64,000 nt of DNA from JARRKU01 sp050305555. Its GTDB lineage: Bacteria; Desulfobacterota; Desulfobacteria; Desulfobacterales; Desulfosarcinaceae. The DNA lies in assembly GCA_050305555.1 (NCBI GenBank), contig JBNLFN010000055.1, forward strand, positions 12,908-76,907, given 5' to 3'. Position numbers and translations under genes: made by a program. This document shows, piece after piece, positions 8,816 through 17,124 of the stretch (position 1 is its first letter; every line of letters begins with the position of its first letter). The notes below the pieces were generated by a model. That model was not told the DNA's origin, searched no databases, and was given only the letters and a program-made list of their open reading frames with translations.

Positions 8816-9160
8816 ATGTTCATTGCCCCACAGAAAAAATTTTTCGCTGCTCTAATCGCTATTGCTATCTTGGTTTCGGCCGTCGTTATAAGCTGTGGAG
8901 ATTCCCAGGGCGTTGAGGCCCTTAACGCTTGCCTTTCGGAATTTTCTGAATTGGTAGACAACTACAAAGCAACGGTCAGCACGGATAAAAGCAAACAAGC
9001 TGAATGGGACGCAAAAATCGAAGCCATGAACCAAAAATGGGCCAATATCCGCAACGAATTCGGTTCGGCGGTTACTCCCCAACATATGGAAACAATGGTT
9101 CAAAAATATGATCGTCTGATGAATGCCCTCAATAAGTTTAAAAAAGCGATCGGCTCATAG
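8816..9160 (+). CDS. Small predicted lipoprotein
   Basis: A 114-residue exported protein. The N-terminus is a signal peptide (basic MFIAPQKKFFAALIA, then a hydrophobic core) ending in a lipobox-like VVISC, so Cys26 or so would be lipidated. The mature part is helical, with heptad-like DNYKATVSTDKSKQAEWDAK and QKYDRLMNALNKFKKAI, and ends in a basic helix. AAGGAGATATATC precedes the ATG, a good site. It is transcribed alone and followed by a clear intrinsic terminator. No family is recognised; small helical lipoproteins like this are common in envelope maintenance, which is only inference here. Confidence 0.8.
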   Translation: MFIAPQKKFFAALIAIAILVSAVVISCGDSQGVEALNACLSEFSELVDNYKATVSTDKSKQAEWDAKIEAMNQKWANIRNEFGSAVTPQHMETMVQKYDRLMNALNKFKKAIGS

Positions 9161-9164
9161 CGAC

Positions 9165-9205
9165 CCCTGACAAACAGATCAGACTTGCCGTCAACCTTGT
9201 CAGGG
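9165..9205 (+). repeat. Inverted repeat after the small lipoprotein gene
   Basis: CCCTGACAA (9165-9173) and TTGTCAGGG (9197-9205) are perfect 9-base complements with a 23-base loop, starting 5 bases after the stop codon. The following ATTTTGT is only weakly T-rich. It may be a transcript 3'-end stabiliser or an upstream part of the terminator at 9235. Confidence 0.5.
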
Positions 9206-9234
9206 ATTTTGTATAGGACCCACGTCAGTTGGTA

Positions 9235-9260
9235 AGCCAGGCCGCCTGGCTCGCTTTTTT
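9235..9260 (+). terminator. Intrinsic terminator of the small lipoprotein gene
   Basis: AGCCAGG (9235-9241) and CCTGGCT (9245-9251) form a 7-base stem, followed after CGC by six T residues (9255-9260). It lies 75 bases downstream of the lipoprotein stop on the same strand. Confidence 0.65.
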
Positions 9261-9865
9261 ACTGGCGTGCGTCCCTTTCATTACAGAAAAGAAACAAGCC
9301 AAGCATGACAAAAAGAGAAAGTGATGCATCCGTTGAGATGTTGCCATCCTGCCAGGCGTAATACATCGCGCATTCGTCCGGTTTTGCTTGCTACAGCTTC
9401 CGCTGCAACGGCACCTATGGGTATCTTTTCCGGTCTGCGCCATCGGGGTGAAGTGCTTTTGTCATCAATCCGCAATATTGAGTAAACCATAATGCTCAGC
9501 TGGTTGGACAAGATTCCCGACCGGCTGCCCATCATCAAAATCCTGCATCATGGGAGCCGCTTAATGGCCCCGGGGCATCGCCTAAACCTTATTGCACCTT
9601 CGCATCCAGGCCCAACGGTCTTCCCGGGGTGGGGCTCTGTCCACGCCGGGTTTATGGTTTTGGCGCAAAAATATTATTGTTGGCCGGACGCTAAGGAGCA
9701 TGGATGAATCATGAAATAAGGTAAGCTGTCTCTGTAATTCATAAATGGGCCCAATCCAAGCAGCCGACAGTGTGTCATCTCTTGACGGACGATCAGTGGC
9801 AATGGTTTAACCCATACAGAGACACAATCAGGGATAACTGGGTCAACTCAAACGCAGGAGGGGAT
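9261..9865. other. Intergenic region, nothing recognised
   Basis: About 600 bases. Short open stretches exist (for example one starting MLSWLDKIPDRLP near 9492), but none has a site, a plausible composition or a family. An in-frame upstream extension of the crotonase gene to 9770 exists, but the ribosome-binding site supports the start at 9866. Gene remnants cannot be excluded. Confidence 0.35.
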
Positions 9866-10645
9866 ATGCCATATCAAGACCTGGTGGTGGAGACCAACGA
9901 CCGATTTGTGGGCATTATTACATTGAACCGGCCGGACCACCTCAATACCTTTAACAGCCCAATGGCCGGAGAGCTATATGAGGCATTGGTTAGCCTGGAC
10001 CAGGAGCCCGGCGTGCGGGTCATTTTGATCAAGGGCGCCGGTAAAGCCTTTTGCGCCGGCATCGATGTCAATGAACTCGAGGGCAAAACCGCCATGCAAT
10101 ACCGACAGTGGATCGAACACATGGAACGGCCCCTGGTAACCGTTGCCCGTATGAAAAAACCCGTCATCGCCCAACTGCACGGCGTCGCTGCAGCCAACGG
10201 CGCGGGATTGGTGGCCGCTGCCGATCTGGCCATTGCCGCTGAAAATGCGCGTATGGGGCTCACGGCCATCAATGTCGGGCTCAATTGTGTGGGACCGGTC
10301 ATTCCGGTATCCAGGTCCGTGGGCCGCAAAAAGGCCCTGGAAATGCTGTTTTACGGCAACCTGATCAAAGCCCCCGCGGCCCTGGAGATGGGGCTGCTCA
10401 ACCGGGTGGTTCCCAAAGATACCCTCGAGCAGGAAGCGCTCGACTGGGCGGCTGATCTGGCCCGAAGAAGCCCGGTCGCCGTTCAGATCGCCAAGCAGGC
10501 CTACTACAGTGCCGAGGACATGGACTACCGGCAGCAGTTCGATTACATGAACGAGGCGTTTGCCCGGCTCTGTACCACGCATGATGCCAAAGAAGGGGTG
10601 GCGGCCTTTTTTGAAAAGCGCCCGCCCCGGTGGCAGGAGCGGTAG
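9866..10645 (+). CDS. Crotonase-fold protein (enoyl-CoA hydratase/isomerase family)
   Basis: A 259-residue crotonase-family protein (starts MPYQDLVVETNDRFVGIITL). The family's CoA-binding and oxyanion-hole segments are present: GKAFCAGIDVNEL and LHGVAAANGAG. In a by-eye alignment with enoyl-CoA hydratase, the positions of the two catalytic glutamates (GGGCE and PE.L.G) are occupied by other residues (NGAGL and LTAINVG). It is therefore unlikely to be a standard hydratase and may act as an isomerase, hydrolase, lyase or binding protein. The start at ATG 9866 follows GGAGGGG by 4-5 bases. It is monocistronic; no other beta-oxidation gene is adjacent. Confidence 0.88.
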   Translation: MPYQDLVVETNDRFVGIITLNRPDHLNTFNSPMAGELYEALVSLDQEPGVRVILIKGAGKAFCAGIDVNELEGKTAMQYRQWIEHMERPLVTVARMKKPVIAQLHGVAAANGAGLVAAADLAIAAENARMGLTAINVGLNCVGPVIPVSRSVGRKKALEMLFYGNLIKAPAALEMGLLNRVVPKDTLEQEALDWAADLARRSPVAVQIAKQAYYSAEDMDYRQQFDYMNEAFARLCTTHDAKEGVAAFFEKRPPRWQER

Positions 10646-10788
10646 GTTGGCGCGTGAGACAGGGGATTTCCCTGACATTTTATCAAGGACGAAAGATCAT
10701 TATCGTGCCATCGGGGATGTCCCTCAAACGACACATGGAACGATCAGCGATTTCGGAGAAGCACCCAGGGGTTGTGAACGTTGGCCGC

Positions 10789-12627
10789 TCATTGGGGGAG
10801 GGCGTCCCGCCCCGACATCATCACGCTGAAAAAGCAGCCCCCACCCCCACCGCCGCCCCCACTGTTGTTGCTTGAACTCGGCACCAACAGTTGCCAGATG
10901 GCGCCGTCCATGCCAACGGCGGTAAATCCCGGACCGTCGGCTGATCCGTAAAACAAGGAATCAGCGGCCGGAATGGGTACGGAATCCCATTGGACGCCGT
11001 CACTGGTGGCGTAGAGATCACCGTACATTCCAGTGGCTAAAAACACCCCGTCAAAAAAAGCAACAGCGTAACTCACCACCATGGGGTGGCTCGTGGCAAG
11101 GACCCAATCTGTGCCGTTGGTGGAGGTGATCACTTCCTTGGTATAGCCGCCGGCGGCCAAAAACATGCCGTTTCCGTAGGCCACGCCGTTCAGGCTTTCG
11201 GAGGTCACCGCCGTCTGCTCCAGCCATGAGACGCCGCTATTTTGAGACGTCACCACGGCACCGTTGTCCCCCACCAGAACGTAAGTGTTTTCACCATAAA
11301 CCGCTCCCCGCAAGCTTTTTAAGGATGGCGCAGCGGTTTCGGCACTCCAGGTATCGCCATCAGGCGAGGAGATGATCATGCCGTTGCCCCCCAGACCGAT
11401 GAAACGGTCATGAACCCAATACATGCCGTTGAGCCCCACCGGAGAGGTGAACGTGTGAACCCCCCATGTGGCACCGTTATCGTCGGAATAGAGCAGGCTG
11501 CCATCGCTGACCGCGGCCAAAAATCTCTGGTTGTCGGGGCAGTACGCGATACCGCTTATGGTGGTGACGTCCGGGTAGTCGGGTTGGGTCCAGGTGATGC
11601 CGTTGTTGGAGATCACCAGGTCGCCGGTAGAAGTGCCGGCCACATAGACCCCGTTTCCGTAAGCCACGCGGCGTATATCCCATCCTGTGGCGCCGTGGGC
11701 GATGTCCCAATCGGCACCATTGGTTGATGAGATAATTTTTCCGCCGGTGAGAAAATAGGTATTGTCCGAATAGTGCGCATCAAAATAGTGTTCGTAGGCT
11801 GGTGAGGTTTGAGCCGTCCATGAGGCGCCGATGGCGTCGGTTGAGGTCCATATTTTACCGGCATTTGCAGAGCTGTTGCTTCCAGTGACCACAAAGCCCT
11901 GGCTGCCGTATCCCACTGAAATGATGGTATCTGAAATGCCGCTGGACTGGCTGGTCCAGGCACTGCCGTCAGGGGAGGTGAGCACCAGGCCCGATGCGCC
12001 CACCGCCACATAGGTGGAATTTCCGTATGCGGCTTGCCAGATGGTATTGCTGGTAACGGATGCCGGTATATCAAACCCCGAACTGAAATCGGCGGATGTC
12101 ACAATGGTACCGCTGTAACCCACAGCGACAAACCGCCCGCCGCCAAAACTGATATCGGAAAGTGTGCTCGTCACGCCGGTCAGGACCACTTCGGTCCACG
12201 CCGTCCCGTTGGTTGAGATGAACACTGAACCTGAGCCGTTCAGGGCAACAAATTCGCCGTTGCCGAATGCGATGCTATTGGCATAGAAACCCGAAGGCGG
12301 CGTGGGCTCGCTCCATGACGACCCATCGGTGGAGACAATGATCGTACCGTCTCCAACAGCCACAAAAATACCGTTGCCGTACGCTGCACCATAAAGATTA
12401 ATTTCCACATCGGAGGAGACAGCCGTCCAGGTGTCTCCATCCGTTGAGCGCAGCACAAATCCGTTTTTTCCCACCGCCACATGAATTCCGTTGCCCGATG
12501 CCATGGCGTAAAGCCGGCTGTTTCGCAGTTGCCAGTTTGAAAGGTCAGCCGCCAGGGCCGAGCCGATTATCGACAACATCCCAACGAGAACGATCGCCAA
12601 TGCCGATATTTTGGTGTTTTTTAGCAT
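10789..12627 (-). CDS. Secreted repeat protein, predicted beta-propeller, with CFI-like tail
   Basis: A 612-residue exported protein. A signal peptide (MLKNTKISALAIVLVGMLSI ... ALA) is followed by about 14 repeats of roughly 40 residues of the pattern GNGIFVAVG..G.I..STDG..W, resembling BNR/sialidase or Kelch-type blades, so one or two beta-propellers are likely. The protein ends with a run of eight glycines, then CFFSVMMSGRDALPQ. That Gly-run/Cys-Phe arrangement recalls the GG-CFI-type C-terminal tails seen on exported proteins of Desulfobacterota, but the usual following residues are absent. The start is the ATG at 12627, preceded by AGGAGG about 6 bases before it; a longer frame upstream lacks a site. 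Its binding target is unknown. Confidence 0.82.
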   Translation of the reverse strand: MLKNTKISALAIVLVGMLSIIGSALAADLSNWQLRNSRLYAMASGNGIHVAVGKNGFVLRSTDGDTWTAVSSDVEINLYGAAYGNGIFVAVGDGTIIVSTDGSSWSEPTPPSGFYANSIAFGNGEFVALNGSGSVFISTNGTAWTEVVLTGVTSTLSDISFGGGRFVAVGYSGTIVTSADFSSGFDIPASVTSNTIWQAAYGNSTYVAVGASGLVLTSPDGSAWTSQSSGISDTIISVGYGSQGFVVTGSNSSANAGKIWTSTDAIGASWTAQTSPAYEHYFDAHYSDNTYFLTGGKIISSTNGADWDIAHGATGWDIRRVAYGNGVYVAGTSTGDLVISNNGITWTQPDYPDVTTISGIAYCPDNQRFLAAVSDGSLLYSDDNGATWGVHTFTSPVGLNGMYWVHDRFIGLGGNGMIISSPDGDTWSAETAAPSLKSLRGAVYGENTYVLVGDNGAVVTSQNSGVSWLEQTAVTSESLNGVAYGNGMFLAAGGYTKEVITSTNGTDWVLATSHPMVVSYAVAFFDGVFLATGMYGDLYATSDGVQWDSVPIPAADSLFYGSADGPGFTAVGMDGAIWQLLVPSSSNNSGGGGGGGGCFFSVMMSGRDALPQ

Positions 12628-13398
12628 GTTGTACCTCCTGGAACGCATGGGTGTCTCTGTTTCGATTCTGTCCGTGTGAATTGACCCTAGGCGCGATAAA
12701 TCCCAACCCAAATCAAGATCCATCCTCATGTCCATTATTTTCATCATGCTGGAACCCGGGCGGAAGTTGCTTTTTATCCCGTGCAGTTTACGCGGCCGAC
12801 GTGCATATGTCAATACATTTATAAATACAGTATGTTATGTGGGATGTTGTTGGCACCGAACCCAATGTTAGGTAAAAAAGCTGATCTTTGATCCTAACTG
12901 GGTGGTCTCATCATCTTTGCCAAAGCAAAGCAAAGCCTGCCTTCTGAACAGCGGTGATCGGCGCAACCACACTGCAATTGGTTCTTGAATCATGGACGCC
13001 TAACGCGTAAATAAATAGGAGTCGGGACCAACTTTCAGCAAAACCGAAAATCAATACGCTGCTATCGAAAATAAGAAGCCTTTAAAGGGATACCAACTCC
13101 AGACTTTAGAAACTTGACCCCATTTTGACTTGATATGATGCACACCAAACGCGCTGTGAGAAATTCGTATTCGGGCGATATCCTGCTTTGGGAGCAGGCG
13201 GGCTGAGGTACCCATCCTGTCATCGCCCCGACCATTTTTCATCCATCTGCTGTTGCTCTACCCTGTAGCCATGTTTTCAGCACGAAGCAGATTGACACAA
13301 AATCACACCTTTGACATACTTAGCCATGTTTTATGCCGTTCTTATCTATTGCCGGTTAGCATCCAAAAGTTTAATTTCAATTTTAGGGAGAACCTGTA
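12628..13398. other. Intergenic region between divergent genes
   Basis: About 770 bases. No credible gene is seen; a short reverse frame around 13051-13242 lacks a site. The one notable element is ACTTGACCCCATTTTGA at 13112-13128, which is identical to the right end of the palindromic element at 14766-14827. Promoters for the propeller gene (leftward) and FHA gene (rightward) should lie here but are not evident. Confidence 0.4.
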
Positions 13399-13884
13399 AT
13401 GCCGATTATCACTTTAAAATTCAAAGATAAGAAGATATGTGATTACCCAATTGCAGCAGGGCAGGAATTTACCATAGGGCGCAAGTCATCCAATGATATC
13501 GTTATCGATAACATCGCGGTATCAGGACGCCACGCCAAGATCGAGTCCACCTCAAAGCGCTTTATCCTTCGCGACCTCGACAGCACCAACGGAACCTTTG
13601 TCAACAAAGAACAAATTTCCATCCATAATCTCAGTCCTAATGACGTCATTCTCATCGGTAAGCACGAACTCATTTTTGACAGCTCGGATCTCATGAAAAA
13701 AGCCATGCCCAAAGAAGACAGCCTTGAGGATGAAAAGACCCGAGTGCTTGATACGCGTGAATATCGAGAAATGACTGGCAAAGATGGTGACGATACCCCC
13801 GCTTCTGAACCGCTCCAATCCACAGGAGATGAGAAAAAAAGAGGATCGGTTCTTTCCCGGTTATTTAAGAATATCTTTAGTTGA
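13399..13884 (+). CDS. FHA domain protein
   Basis: A 161-residue cytosolic protein. The N-terminal forkhead-associated domain (about 20-90) binds phosphothreonine peptides: the signature residues are seen in GRKSSNDIVIDN, SGRHAKIE and LRDLDSTNGTFVN, followed by ILIGKHELIF. The C-terminal 70 residues are acidic and probably disordered, with threonines (EKTRVLDTREY, a TRV-type motif that could itself be phosphorylated) and a hydrophobic end (VLSRLFKNIFS). Such small FHA proteins usually act as adaptors of Ser/Thr kinases, but no kinase gene is in the window. AGGGAGA lies 9 bases before the ATG. Confidence 0.92.
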   Translation: MPIITLKFKDKKICDYPIAAGQEFTIGRKSSNDIVIDNIAVSGRHAKIESTSKRFILRDLDSTNGTFVNKEQISIHNLSPNDVILIGKHELIFDSSDLMKKAMPKEDSLEDEKTRVLDTREYREMTGKDGDDTPASEPLQSTGDEKKRGSVLSRLFKNIFS

Positions 13885-14168
13885 CAAACTCAACGGGTGA
13901 CCCCGATGTTCTCCAGCCAGATTCCATGCTCAGGGACTTGGCCCCTTTTGAGATATTTGACGCATTCCATCTGCTACTCCAGCCCATCGCATCAGGGGAT
14001 GAAATAGAATGAACCTTTTAAGTTGTTTCGGCCACCGACTCATAACAAAGGCAAGGACGATCCTGTCGACCTGCTGATTAAAATACAGCAGGGATTTGTA
14101 ATGGCTGTTGCAGCCGGGTGCAGAGCATCCGATTGTAATCAACGGACAGCAAAAGAGCGAGGCACCTG

Positions 14169-14744
14169 ATGAAAGCGACAATCACAACCATCATGCTTGC
14201 GTGCTTTTTCCTGATTTTCAGTACTTCGGCTTTTGGGGGGAATCCGATACCGCTGGAGCCCCGAAAAGCAAGGGTAAAATCCAACGTACCCAAAGCGGTA
14301 AAACGAAAAAGCGTAATGACGGTAAATAATGCTTTCAGGGTGAAACAGGTCAAATTCAGCCAAATCACGCTGAACAACCAGACCCATCTGGTGGCTGCCG
14401 TAATTTTCAATAAGAACATTAATGCCGCCACGGTAATGCAAAACTCGAATATCCGGCTGCTCAAGAAAAACCAGAACAATTTCTGGGTCGATGCGTCGAC
14501 CCAAAACAACACCGTCCAGATCAGACCGAACTTCATTACCTGGGTATGCGGTGTGCCGATGGAACCATCCGTCACATACAAGATGCACCTGCGCGGAACC
14601 ATCAAGAGCACCGACGGTCTATATCTGGACTGCAACGGTGACGGAAAGGGTGAGGGCGGCAGCCTGCCGGCGTACGAGTCGCAAACCTATCGAGCCCCCG
14701 GCATGTTGACCCGGGATGAATTAGAGGAACTGTTAAACAGATAG
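14169..14744 (+). CDS. Exported hypothetical protein, Ig-like domain
   Basis: A 191-residue exported protein. A classical signal peptide (MKATITTIMLACFFLIFSTS, cleaved near AFG) precedes a basic stretch and then a beta-rich region (about 60-150) resembling the SbsA/Ig-like fold: HLVAAVIFNKNINAATV, the NFITWVCG region, SVTYKMHLRGTIKSTDG. DCNGDGKGEGG could bind calcium. It ends with a helical LTRDELEELLNR. The fold call is from pattern only; function is unknown. It converges on the tungstate-binding protein gene, with a strong palindrome between the two. Confidence 0.75.
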   Translation: MKATITTIMLACFFLIFSTSAFGGNPIPLEPRKARVKSNVPKAVKRKSVMTVNNAFRVKQVKFSQITLNNQTHLVAAVIFNKNINAATVMQNSNIRLLKKNQNNFWVDASTQNNTVQIRPNFITWVCGVPMEPSVTYKMHLRGTIKSTDGLYLDCNGDGKGEGGSLPAYESQTYRAPGMLTRDELEELLNR

Positions 14745-14765
14745 CCGCTGCCGCACAAAAATTTA

Positions 14766-14827
14766 GGGGTCAAGTCGTCCCTTGACGCATTTGATTGTTT
14801 TAATGAGTCAAGGGACGACTTGACCCC
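14766..14827. repeat. Perfect long palindrome between convergent genes
   Basis: The arms 14766-14786 and 14807-14827 are perfect 21-base complements (GGGGTCAAGTCGTCCC... and its reverse) with a 20-base loop. The position between two convergent stop codons suits a bidirectional terminator. The GGGGTCAAGT core resembles REP-type elements mobilised by Y1 (RAYT) transposases in many bacteria, which is inference. A half copy (ACTTGACCCCATTTTGA) is at 13112-13128. Confidence 0.8.
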
Positions 14828-14839
14828 ATTTTGATTTGG

Positions 14840-15811
14840 CTACAAGCGCACTTCTGTTTTGGATTGCAGCGTTGGGGGCAGCGCTTTCAACATGTCGGCA
14901 TCCGGCACCCTGCACGGCGTAAATGGCGGCTGTCCCATCTGCTTAAGGATTTTCAGGCCGCCGTCGGCAGACAGCAGGTAGTTGAGAAACAGCTCGGCAC
15001 CGGCTTTATTGGGCGCCGATTTGATCATGGTAATGCCATAGGTGCAGGACTTGCCCGTGCGGGTGATCCAGGTGCCAGGTTTTTTACCGCTCACTTTAAC
15101 CTGGGCCTGCTTGTAGAATGTATCGAATTTGTAGTTGCCCAAATTGATTTGATCATCCAGCTGGATGTACTTGAGTCCTTGCTGGACGGCCACCGATAAG
15201 TACTCCCAGCCATAATCCATCTGGCCGGATTTGAGCAGGGCGACCAGCTGCACGGCCTTGGCCTTGACGTTCTCTTTGGGCCGGTTGGCGATCAGGCGGT
15301 CATAGAGACCCGGATCATTGTAAAACTTCTCGGCTAGTTGCAGCACCATCAAGCTGCGGTATCCGCAAGGGTCCAGATTGGGGTCGGAGTGGCCCCACGC
15401 TACACCCTGACGCGCTAGAATGGCAGGCCAGTTGTCGCGGCTGACCAGTCCGGAAAATTTACTTTTTGCGGTGTAGCAAAGCACCAATTGGTTGGTGGCA
15501 AAGCGGATATTCCAATCGGCATGTGCGGGAATCAGATTCTTGTCGATGACTTGAAAGTCGGCTGAGGCCATGATATCGGCCGATTGGCCTTTCTCCGAGA
15601 TCAAACGCGCCATTTTGGTGCTGCCGCCGGCAGTGCGGATGATGTCGATGCCGGGGTGTTGAGCTTCAAAGATTGTTTCAATTTTAGCAAAGGGCACGCT
15701 CAAACTGCCAGCGTGAAAAATGACCACCTTGTCCGCGGCCCACGCGGTGGCCGTCCAACTGAATATTAAGCCGATCACCCATGCAACCTGGCTAAATCGC
15801 TTCGTTTTCAT
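14840..15811 (-). CDS. wtpA: Tungstate/molybdate ABC transporter substrate-binding protein
   Basis: A 323-residue periplasmic binding protein that captures tungstate or molybdate for ABC import. A signal peptide (QVAWVIGLIFSWTATAWA) is followed by VVIFHAGSLSVPFAKIETIF, the typical start of WtpA/ModA-like proteins, with the oxyanion-contacting serines in AGSLS and AGGSTKMARLI, and ADIMASADF. SDPNLDPCGYRS is the other conserved ligand loop. I favour WtpA over ModA on these motifs. No permease or ATPase gene is adjacent, so the rest of the transporter must be elsewhere or lost. ATGs at 15814 and 15811 are both possible; the second has better spacing to AGGAGG. Tungsten or molybdenum enzymes such as formate dehydrogenase fit the Wood-Ljungdahl setting. 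Confidence 0.88.
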   Translation of the reverse strand: MKTKRFSQVAWVIGLIFSWTATAWAADKVVIFHAGSLSVPFAKIETIFEAQHPGIDIIRTAGGSTKMARLISEKGQSADIMASADFQVIDKNLIPAHADWNIRFATNQLVLCYTAKSKFSGLVSRDNWPAILARQGVAWGHSDPNLDPCGYRSLMVLQLAEKFYNDPGLYDRLIANRPKENVKAKAVQLVALLKSGQMDYGWEYLSVAVQQGLKYIQLDDQINLGNYKFDTFYKQAQVKVSGKKPGTWITRTGKSCTYGITMIKSAPNKAGAELFLNYLLSADGGLKILKQMGQPPFTPCRVPDADMLKALPPTLQSKTEVRL

Positions 15812-16211
15812 CATGCCTCCTGATTATGCCGACCATTGGTTTAAACTTTTCACAGCCGCTTGTTTTTATGAACGCTGTTTCTTAACGGGTCAAATGTTTT
15901 TGTGTCGCAGGAGCTAAATATGACTTAAAGATACAGTAAATTACCAAGACGGCGTCCGCAGGCGAAGTTTTTAAATGATAAAGGCCGGGAGCCGGGATTT
16001 AGAGCCGGTTGAAAGGGAAACGGGACCATATACCCCATTGAGGGTCTGAATTTTCGAATTTAAACTGATTGCCTATAAACTCTTTTTGCTCGGCAGGAAC
16101 TTGCTGCCGGCAATAGACCTTTGTTTGGTATATGGGTCCGAAGGAAAGTGCTTGGTGGCGGAAATGCAGGCTCGGTCGGCTGGCGACGTGTGCCGGGGTA
16201 GGCGTTGGTGA
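15812..16211. other. Intergenic region, nothing recognised
   Basis: About 400 bases upstream of the tungstate-binding protein gene and downstream of the dioxygenase gene. I looked for a molybdenum/tungsten cofactor-type riboswitch and saw no supporting fold. Short open frames here lack sites. Confidence 0.35.
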
Positions 16212-16994
16212 TCATAGGCCTGGGTCGCTGAGCTTGAATGAGCGCATGGAGATAGAGCCCAATGTGACTTTGTCACAGAAAAAATCGATCCTTTCGGTTT
16301 TAACCTGGAGGGCAAGAATATAGAGCAGGGGCAGGTAGTGTTCGTTGGTGGGAATGGCCTGCCGGGCATTGTCGCCCAGGGACGGGTAATCGATGAGAGC
16401 CTGGTGGTTGCCTGCTTCGATCAGGCCGGCCAGTTGGGTATCGAAAGCCTGGGCCCAGTCGAAGGCACTCTCTTGCTGGGTCATGGCCCTGAGATTGTGG
16501 ACCATGTTGCCGCTGCCGATGATCAGGATGCCTTGGGAGCGCAGGTACCGGAGTTTTTGGCCGAGCTGATAGTGGTACCCGGGCGGGTGGTCGAAATCGA
16601 GGCTGAGCTGCAGCACCGGGATATCGGCTTTGGGGAACATGCGACACAGAACCGACCAGGTGCCGTGGTCCAGGCCCCAGTTATGGTCAAGATGGAGAAC
16701 TGGATCTGCGATGGTTTGCTTGATGCTGCGGGCCAGATCCGGGGCGCCGGGGGCCGGGTATTGCATTTCATAGAGGGGCTGGGGAAAGCCGTAAAAATCA
16801 TAAAGCGTGGGCGGGGTGGGCAAAGCGCAAATGCAAGTGCCCGTTGTTTCCCAATGGGCTGAGATGGATAGAATGGCTTCAGGTTTGGGCAGGGTCTGTC
16901 CGACTTGCGCCCAGGATCGGCTGAATTCATTGTCTTCAACGGCATTTATGGGGCTGCCGTGACCGATGAACAATGCGGGCATTAAATTCGACAT
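16212..16994 (-). CDS. ygiD: 4,5-DOPA extradiol dioxygenase-like protein (YgiD family)
   Basis: A 260-residue class III extradiol dioxygenase-fold protein. The opening MPALFIGHGSPINAVEDNEF, then ILSISAHWETTG, the glycine-rich GLDHGTWSVL and GSGNMVHNLR supply the metal-binding histidines (His in GHGSP, SAHW, DHGTW, VHNL) and match the YgiD/LigB subfamily, full length. The family opens catechol-type rings using Fe or Zn; in a strict anaerobe the true substrate is unclear. GC content matches the chromosome, unlike the AT-rich cassettes beside it. The start lies only 7 bases from an attC-like palindrome (17001-17069), so this is either the first gene beyond the integron array or a well-adapted final cassette. 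Confidence 0.9.
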   Translation of the reverse strand: MSNLMPALFIGHGSPINAVEDNEFSRSWAQVGQTLPKPEAILSISAHWETTGTCICALPTPPTLYDFYGFPQPLYEMQYPAPGAPDLARSIKQTIADPVLHLDHNWGLDHGTWSVLCRMFPKADIPVLQLSLDFDHPPGYHYQLGQKLRYLRSQGILIIGSGNMVHNLRAMTQQESAFDWAQAFDTQLAGLIEAGNHQALIDYPSLGDNARQAIPTNEHYLPLLYILALQVKTERIDFFCDKVTLGSISMRSFKLSDPGL

Positions 16995-17000
16995 GCAAGG

Positions 17001-17069
17001 AGTACGTATTTCTCACCTGCCGGTGTGGAGCGTTGCAGAAAACCGGTCAGGTGCAGAAAATTGTTAAAC
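17001..17069 (-). other. attC-like recombination site (outer end of cassette array)
   Basis: On the minus strand the site starts with GTTTAAC (fits RYYYAAC) at 17069-17063 and reads AACAATTTTCTGCACCTGACCGG, which pairs imperfectly with the reverse of CCGGCAGGTGAGAAATACGT. Arms differ by extrahelical bases, as in real attC sites. The right core (ACGTACT) is degenerate. It follows the stop of the 193-residue cassette gene and marks the distal end of the array. Confidence 0.6.
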
Positions 17070-17124
17070 ATTGGTGGATACAGAAAATAATAAAATTATT
17101 ATCAAAATGATCATTTTGAATTAT

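Noticed and set aside
9492..9707. 71-residue frame starting MLSWLDKIPDRLP
   Set aside because: No ribosome-binding site, no recognisable composition or family; left as unassigned intergenic.
15812..16211. Molybdenum/tungsten cofactor riboswitch upstream of the tungstate-binding protein
   Set aside because: No conserved loop pair or expected helices could be found by eye.
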